This document shows positions 5,206 to 6,198 of a DNA stretch of 6,198 nucleotides, piece by piece. The stretch comes from Halobacteriales archaeon. GTDB lineage: Archaea > Halobacteriota > Halobacteria > Halobacteriales > Hikarchaeaceae. The DNA lies in assembly GCA_029941175.1 (NCBI GenBank), contig JAPYRM010000052.1, positions 1 to 6,198 on the forward strand. The letters run 5' to 3'. Within the stretch, counting starts at the first letter, position 1. Each line of letters begins with the position of its first letter. The notes beneath the pieces are model-generated. The model was not told where the DNA came from, searched no databases, and saw only the letters and a list, made by a program, of their open reading frames with translations. Made by a program: the position numbers and the translations under genes.

Positions 5206-6198
5206 ATGCCAAAAAAGACCACTGATAACCCAAATCCTTTGCGAACCCCTATCATATCCGTACTCGGTCATGTCGATCACGGAAAAACTACTTTACTTGA
5301 TAGTATCCGCGGATCTTCTATGACAGATGCCGAAGCGGGTGCAATAACTCAACACATAGGGATCACCACTGTCCCCATTGATATCATTTCACATCTAGCA
5401 GGATCTCTTGTTAGCTCTAAAAATCTAGAGTTACCTGGATTACTTTTCATAGACACTCCTGGACATCAGCTATTCACTACTCTCCGATCTAGAGGTGGAT
5501 CTTTGGCCGACATAGCAATTCTAGTTGTAGACATAAACGATGGATTTCAACCCCAAACAAAAGAGGCACTAAACATCCTACGAAATTCTAAAACGCCCTT
5601 CATAGTATGTGCCAATAAAATAGATACCATCCCCGGATGGAACTCAAACCAAAGCTCTGTTTCTGCAACGAGTTACAATTCTCAACCAGAACGTGTCCGA
5701 CTTGCTATGGATCAAAAATTCTATCAATTAGTCGGTGACCTTTCTACATTTGGATTCAACTCCGATTATTATTGGAAGGTATCTGATTTTAGCAAAACTC
5801 TCGGTATAATTCCTACTAGTGCCCGAACTCAAGAGGGCATTCCCGATTTACTCGCTGTATTGATAGGTCTCGCACAAAAATACATGCGAGATTCAATATC
5901 GGTTGATATAACGGGACCTGGAAAAGGAATGGTTCTCGAAGTGAAAGAAGAAAGAGGACTCGGAACTGTAATTGATGCCATTCTGTATGATGGAAGTCTT
6001 TCTGAAGATGATCAAATGGTAGTTGGTGGTATAGATGGTCCCATATCCACCAAAGTCCGGGCACTTTTCAGTCTCCTTCCTCTATCCGAATCAAATTCCA
6101 CTAGCCTTTTCACTCGAACATCAAATGTCACTGCTGCCTCTGGAATTCGAATAGCAGCATCAAATCTTTCTAATTATCTATTTGGTTCTCCTCTAAGC
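5206..6198 (+). CDS. infB: Translation initiation factor aIF5B (IF2-like), 3' end beyond the window
   Basis: Archaeal IF5B is a ribosome-dependent GTPase that promotes subunit joining and stabilises initiator tRNA. The first 331 residues are present and the frame stays open to the window edge. GTPase motifs: G1 GHVDHGKT (21-28), switch I AGAITQHIGITTV (45-57), G3 DTPGH (83-87), G4 NKID (137-140) and G5 SAR (205-207). FQPQTKEAL follows G3. The second domain begins at about 231 with ITGPGKGMVLEVKEERGLGT and includes VVGGIDGPI (272-280). The start matches archaeal IF5B, with PLRTPIISVLGHVDHGK directly after a short polar N-terminus and no intein or eukaryote-like extension. The ITTVP version of the switch I end differs slightly from the more usual IGATEVP. 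The start is supported by a Shine-Dalgarno. The gene is divergent from the PRC-barrel/nob1 pair. The remaining domains III and IV lie outside the window; nothing suggests a broken gene. Confidence 0.96.
   Translation, partial: MPKKTTDNPNPLRTPIISVLGHVDHGKTTLLDSIRGSSMTDAEAGAITQHIGITTVPIDIISHLAGSLVSSKNLELPGLLFIDTPGHQLFTTLRSRGGSLADIAILVVDINDGFQPQTKEALNILRNSKTPFIVCANKIDTIPGWNSNQSSVSATSYNSQPERVRLAMDQKFYQLVGDLSTFGFNSDYYWKVSDFSKTLGIIPTSARTQEGIPDLLAVLIGLAQKYMRDSISVDITGPGKGMVLEVKEERGLGTVIDAILYDGSLSEDDQMVVGGIDGPISTKVRALFSLLPLSESNSTSLFTRTSNVTAASGIRIAASNLSNYLFGSPLS

Noticed and set aside
5816..6064. Minus-strand open frame of 82 codons inside infB
   Set aside because: It lies wholly antisense to clear aIF5B domain sequence and its translation, rich in Trp, His and Leu, looks like antisense noise.

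Overview
This window comes from an archaeon of the haloarchaeal line of Euryarchaeota. Every protein resembles haloarchaeal families as I recall them: HisRS ends in PTYDDFAP; Pgi has an RIDIGN start and a GATDQHSQLQLYRAG block; NOB1 reads VTDDYAMQN and ends in SRKN; aIF5B has ITGPGKG. However, the DNA is A+T-rich (roughly 40% G+C by eye, not counted), and the soluble proteins are only mildly acidic, with many Lys, Ser, Asn and Ile residues. That is unlike a typical salt-in haloarchaeon. A low-G+C sister lineage such as the marine Hikarchaeia (Marine Group IV) fits best. This placement is an inference and was not tested by phylogeny.

Layout: hisS (+, 72-1373) is followed by a short dead remnant of truA (+, about 1395-1436). 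Its upstream part is joined to the 3' end of a four-helix membrane protein gene on the other strand (1418-1942). A 130-base gap with A/T-rich promoter-like sequence separates that gene from pgi (+, 2073-3368). A CPBP intramembrane protease gene (+, 3374-4234) starts 5 bases after pgi and overlaps the end of nob1 (-, 4226-4687) tail to tail by 9 bases. Next come a small PRC-barrel gene (-, 4775-5092), a 113-base divergent promoter region, and infB (+, 5206 to the window edge, incomplete). No stretch over 300 bases lacks a gene. I found no rRNA, tRNA, CRISPR array, insertion sequence or phage gene.

Function: most of the window is core information processing. HisRS charges tRNA-His. TruA, now lost here, would modify the tRNA anticodon arm. 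NOB1 trims the 3' end of small-subunit rRNA, and aIF5B drives subunit joining. The PRC-barrel protein between nob1 and infB may act in small-subunit maturation (RimM-like fold) or in cell division (haloarchaeal CdpB-like). Pgi supplies the sugar-phosphate isomerase step. No novel multi-gene system is visible. The most interesting feature is the truA remnant, whose antisense strand now encodes the last codons and the stop of the neighbouring membrane protein.
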